Below, piece by piece: positions 45,813 through 50,056 of a DNA stretch of 50,056 bases (position 1 is the first letter of the stretch; every line of letters starts with the position of its first letter). The stretch comes from Setaria digitata (Eukaryota; Nematoda; Chromadorea; Rhabditida; Setariidae). The notes below the pieces were generated by a model. The model searched no databases. It was not told the origin of the DNA and saw only the letters and a list, made by a program, of their open reading frames with translations. The position numbers were made by a program, and so were the translations under genes. The DNA lies in the NCBI GenBank assembly GCA_003640385.1, contig RCAB01000444.1, positions 1 through 50,056 of the forward strand. The letters are read 5' to 3'.

Positions 45813-46179
45813 TTCAAATGAGTAATTGGTGAATAAATGATTTCAATTTCACTATTTTACAAACTATTTATTTGGTATAAAAATGCAGGCGATTGATTTT
45901 CAATTCTTAATTATGTAAATTCAAATCGGGCTGTTTAATGATTTAAACTATTTAAATTTATACGGAAATGAAATTTAGTTACAACTATGCATAAACTTTT
46001 TAACTAATAGTAAGAAAGTGCTTGTTGATCGGAAAATAAGAACAGCAGTGATAATGATACAGATAAAGGTGATATATAGCAGTCATCTCGAGGTGGTTGT
46101 TCCAATACATGCATAAACTTTTTGACAAGCATTTAAACAGTGAAATTGAAATCATTTATTCATCAATTACTCATTTGAA
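45813..46179. mobile_element. MITE-like element with 41-bp terminal inverted repeats
   Basis: The segment 45813-45853 and the reverse complement of 46139-46179 match at 40 of 41 positions, bounding a 367-bp AT-rich interval with no coding capacity. The inner right part (46017-46132) recurs in diverged form at 46519-46640. Short length, long inverted ends and more than one copy fit a non-autonomous DNA transposon. I could not define a clear target-site duplication. Confidence 0.6.
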
Positions 46180-46518
46180 CAAAATATTTGTTGTAATTGT
46201 AAAATTATATCATTGAAACATTTTCGTAAATCCAAAATGTCAACGATAATCGAAGAAATATTTTATATCAATAAAAGTCTTGCCATTTATAGAAGTAATC
46301 GATGGAATGATATAAATGATGAAAGTGGGCAAATTTTTGTATTTGCACAGTAATCACTATTATCATTTTTGTCATCTTTCATGCCTTACGACATATGATA
46401 ATGTCAAATATACCGTCTCTTTTTTATTTATAACCTTCCACAGATTGGTATATATTTGTATTGTTTAGTTTGACTGTACTTTTTCGCAAATTTTCGCATA
46501 AAACGATTTTTTTTTTAA

Positions 46519-46640
46519 AGTGCTTGTTGATCGGAAAATAATAACAACAATGATAATGGTAGTGATAGAGATAAAGGTGATATATAGGAATCATCTCGAA
46601 GTGGTTGTTCCAATACATGCATAAACTTTTTAACAAACAT
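46519..46640. repeat. Second, partial copy of the MITE-like sequence
   Basis: Starts AGTGCTTGTTGATCGGAAAA and ends ATGCATAAACTTTTTAACAA. It is closely similar to 46017-46132 but has small indels in the GATAATG-rich middle. Sequence after 46640 weakly resembles the right inverted end of the first copy, suggesting a decayed full element. Confidence 0.75.
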
Positions 46641-49361
46641 GCTGAATTTATTCACCATTTTTCTTGCGGAAATTTTGACTGCTAGTGTGAAATAATCCTT
46701 AATATTATCTGACTACAGTTATGCAGTGTTGACAATTAATAAGTAATATCACATTTTTATCACATTCAATGCTCATCAGTAGCAGGGAGTTGATCAATTA
46801 ATCTCTCACAGAATCTTCATAACTGATCTGTAAGAATCTAATAAATGATAATTCACCAGATTCATAATCAGTATATTATTCTTCACTGAGCTATTTACTA
46901 ATGTCATGGTGTGTGTTGCAGAAATTTTATTTAAAATTTTTCTTTTTTGTTACTGCATCAAATTCTTTAATAATATGAATAATCAATTAACTAATTGATA
47001 ATGGAAAGAAATAATGCTGGTGATAGCATTATTATGATAATATTAATGATAATGATAACGGCAACAATAATAGTAATGTTAGTGACAACGATAATAATAG
47101 TCTGGTTTGTTGAATTTTAAATTAGTAATAAGGTGAATGATTTAGTTTGTTTATGCATTTGTTGTAATTTGAGACTTGCAGTCGGTCTGAATGCGTCTGG
47201 TATTTATTGTTGTTACTGCTAATGAATGAGGAGAAGTTATCAACTTCAATTAATTATTTGCTATAATTTTTATAGGAATTCCATTTTTGTAGTAGTTTCT
47301 TTTTTTTTGTTTTCAATTTTTTAAATTTACTTTTTACTTTTGAAATATTTTTCTGCAAAAAGTTTGGTGGAAACGAAACATCCTAATTGAGTAAATTTTT
47401 GAAAGTTGAAATCGTCAAAATTTTATGTTCATCGGGAATAATATTACATGAAATCTAATTATTTTGATAAGGATGGTGAAATGTAATTTAATTAACTTCA
47501 GGCTTTATTGTTTGCTGAAAAAACTTTTCTCTAGTTTTAGAAAGATGATGTGACGATTTCACGCTAAGGTTCAGATACATTCAGTATTAGTGATTATACT
47601 GATAGAAAGAATATTATAATCGAAAGAACAGCACAGAGACATTTAGGGAGAGATTGTAAACTATTATTAATAATTTCCTAAAAAATTTCCTAGAAAAAAT
47701 TTATATTTATCATTTTTTTCCTCATTGATCGTCACCGCTGTAATCAGTTATTTTCTGCTTAACTTTTAATCTTATCTAAACGAACACAAGAAAATTTTGT
47801 GAACTATTATTGAACGATACCTTTATGCTCTCGAATGGTGACAGGAATTTTCCATAAAATTAGTGATGGAAATAAAAATTAAAAAAGGAAAACGCAGCTG
47901 TTAGAAGATAAGAAGAGAGAGAGGGAGGTGTAGGGAGAGGAAAAGGAAGAAAGAGAGAGAGAAAGTGGAAAAATAGAATGAAGTTGTTTATAACATGATC
48001 ATTATCTTTTTATAATATGATTTCATACTTTATACCTCGAATAAAAAAATGTGAAAATGAAAGAAGAGAGAAAGAGGATAAGAAGTTTGAGAAAGGAAAA
48101 TTGAAAAAGAAAAGGGAAGAGTAACAATTTCGGGATAAATATGATTATTGCTCTTTCAAGAAAATCTTAACAGCATTGGTTATCAATCGTAATGCTTGGC
48201 TATTTGTGTGGTCATCAACATTATCAATTTTGATACTGAATATTCGAGTGATCCAGTCTCCAGACATCCAGGTATTCTATCACTTTCAATATCCGGGAAA
48301 AAGTCTTCCAGTGTCAATTTATGCTACTTTACTCGTGCATATATTTTATAATATTACTATTTTTTATTATTTACATTTCCTTTTCTACGATTATTTATTT
48401 ATTTGATTGGAAACTAGAAATTTCTCAATTTCTTTTTGAGTCTCAGCACCACATTATCCGAAATAAATCGGCTGAAATTTGCGTACCTTTTTTTAAAAAG
48501 AGTGTAAATAAGAGAAATATGCTCTGTAAGACGTTTATTGCAATAAAAATTATTCTTGAAATTTTTTTGTGGCTAGTAAATATAATTTATAATTGAATAT
48601 TGACACTATCAGAACTAATATAACATATAATATTTATTAATGCGATATTTGTTTAAGTGAAAGAAAAAAATTTAAAAAGTTAAGTTAGTGTAAATGTACG
48701 ATGCTAGGAGCTTTCTTCAAACAACGTAAAATACTTTTGCTTTCTTTCTCTTCATCGTCTGATTACTTTCAATCTTTTACAAAAATTGTTTTTATGAATT
48801 ATTTTTTCATTTTTTTTTAAAAGTAATCTTATCTTTCTTATTCCAAATATTTCAACCCTTTTAATCCCTTTTCATGACTCCGAGAATATTTTTTTTCTTT
48901 CATTTTGATAAATTTTAAATTTCTATTCTACCTAAAATTATTCAGGCAAATTGTAATCATTATTTGTAAATGAGTTGATGTTTGAAAAGTCGAAAATTAG
49001 TGATTGGAAGAAATAGAAAAATATTTATTAAAATCGCGAAGTATTTGCATCAGCTGCTGATTACTAGAGGAAGCAATCTGATTTCTTTATTTATTTCTTA
49101 ATTTAAGTTTTTAAAATATATCATCACTGAGACTACATTACATATGGCTGCGTAGCGCGAAGAAACTATCAAGTGTTATATCCGCAATAAGATGTCATTA
49201 ATATAAAATTATTTAATTTAAATTAATTGTAGGTGGCTAGCTGTAGCAATAGTAATCTTTTCTTAATAATGTTATTAATAAGTTGATGTTTTATCATTGA
49301 CATATGCTGCAATGTGATAATCTTTTACTTCAGTTTAATAAAAAAGCTTTTTCTTTATAGG
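46641..49361. other. Intergenic DNA upstream of the MFS gene
   Basis: Contains degenerate AAT repeats (about 47030-47100), a GA-rich polypurine tract (about 47914-47968) and AT-rich DNA. Frames of 76-91 codons near 48.2-48.6 kb are hydrophobic but unrecognised and overlap each other. Confidence 0.5.
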
Positions 49362-49882
49362 ATGTTGCATTTTTCATCCTCTAAACCTTTGTATTATGCA
49401 AATCATACAAGATATTTGATTTTAATTATTTCAACATTAGCACTTTCAATTCTCATTAGTAATACTTTGATCTTAAACTTTACAATTATCTGCATGTCCA
49501 GTGAAATTAGTGAAACGGAACAATCATTCAACGACACATGGAAACAATTAAGTAAGTCAATGTTTTATTCCTTAGTTAAAAGTTAAATTTTAAAAAATAA
49601 AGTCCGAGAAAAAAAAAGCTTTCGTTTAAAATTTTTCTTTCTTAAATAAATAATTAAGATGTGCCGTTTGTGTTAATAATTAAATTAGTATGAGAAGTTA
49701 TTGTGATTTATTCGAGAAATAGTACACATGTATGTTTACACAGATCGGAATATTTCAGATTTTTCTGAAAACACATACGATTTTACGAAAGTAGAAAAAG
49801 GGTTGTTATTTTTGGCAACAGGCATCGGTAATCTCATCGGCACTTATCCGGTAATTGTGCTCGAAGAAGAACTGGGTATCAG
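49362..49882 (+). CDS. SLC17-like major facilitator transporter, 5' part
   Basis: Two exons are visible: 49362-49551 and 49744-49882. The gene continues past the right edge. TTCTTTATAG ends two bases before the ATG, a likely spliced-leader acceptor. The first 109 residues contain TM1 (about 18-45, ending NFTIICM), a Ser/Thr/Asn-rich loop with several N-x-S/T sites (such as NDT and NIS), and TM2 (about 86-105, GLLFLATGIGNLIGTYP) followed by VLEEELGIR, which occupies the place of the MFS A-loop. This layout resembles the nematode-expanded SLC17/sialin-like anion transporters. Substrate unknown. The junction phases agree (TTA A|AT CGG), and the second exon ends AG|GTAACG. Confidence 0.7.
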
Positions 49883-49960
49883 GTAACGTATGTATTCTTA
49901 ATCTATTTTAGTAAAACTTTTTAAATAAAGATAATCCGTCGTGGAAGTATTGATGGAATC

Positions 49961-50056
49961 CAATAATAATATTAGTATTAATAATAAAAATAGTAATAAT
50001 AATGATAAAAATAATAATAATAACAATAATAATAATAATAACAATAATAATAATAA
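49961..50056. repeat. AAT/AAC microsatellite at window end
   Basis: Imperfect AAT, AAC and AAAT units run to the last base. They presumably lie inside an intron of the MFS gene. Confidence 0.9.

Overview
This window is AT-rich nuclear DNA that looks like a nematode chromosome. Genes are split by many small introns that end in the worm-type acceptor (TTTCAG or TTTTAG). Several start codons sit just behind an acceptor-like sequence, as expected for spliced-leader trans-splicing, and the best-preserved proteins are recognisable nematode genes (a Warts/LATS kinase and a DAF-36-type Rieske oxygenase). A parasitic spirurid or filarial worm would fit the base composition, but that is an inference. 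Intergenic DNA is dominated by homopolymer and trinucleotide tracts.

Layout. 1-8117: intergenic, with one unusually GC/CpG-rich purine block near 3.67-4.02 kb. 8118-10704 (+): an intact five-exon glycine-N-acyltransferase-like (GLYAT/GNAT) gene. 11812-14565 (-): a six-exon GT31 beta-1,3-galactosyltransferase-like gene, convergent with it. One of its introns carries a decayed piece of 18S rRNA. 14566-20384: intergenic, with several perfect hairpins. 20385-30181 (-): a complete 19-exon Warts/LATS Hippo-pathway kinase (wts-1), about 1084 residues, with candidate upstream 5' exons near 30.4 and 31.3 kb. 30.5-39.2 kb: gene-poor DNA with a 32-bp minisatellite, CA/GACA and GT tracts, a long imperfect hairpin and one orphan ORF. 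39173-43343 (-): a complete eight-exon Rieske oxygenase (daf-36), 417 residues. 43.3-49.4 kb: intergenic, with an MITE-like inverted-repeat element and a second partial copy. 49362-49882 (+): the first two exons of an SLC17-like major-facilitator transporter that runs off the right edge.

The exon models of the four complete genes were built by hand. In each the splice phases agree across all junctions and the summed coding length is a multiple of three, which is strong internal evidence that the models are right. The genes do not form an operon: same-strand neighbours are kilobases apart, and the functions (acyl conjugation, glycan synthesis, growth control, sterol hormone synthesis, transport) are unrelated. 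wts-1 and daf-36 lie head-to-tail on the same strand, but about 9 kb separates them.

Three single-N positions (3612, 33312, 43060) are each flanked by the same sequence on both sides. They look like unmerged contig overlaps rather than biological duplications. No complete new system was found. The most interesting items are the 18S rRNA fragment fixed inside a protein-coding intron, the MITE-like element, several long perfect hairpins, and sequence oddities in the Warts kinase.
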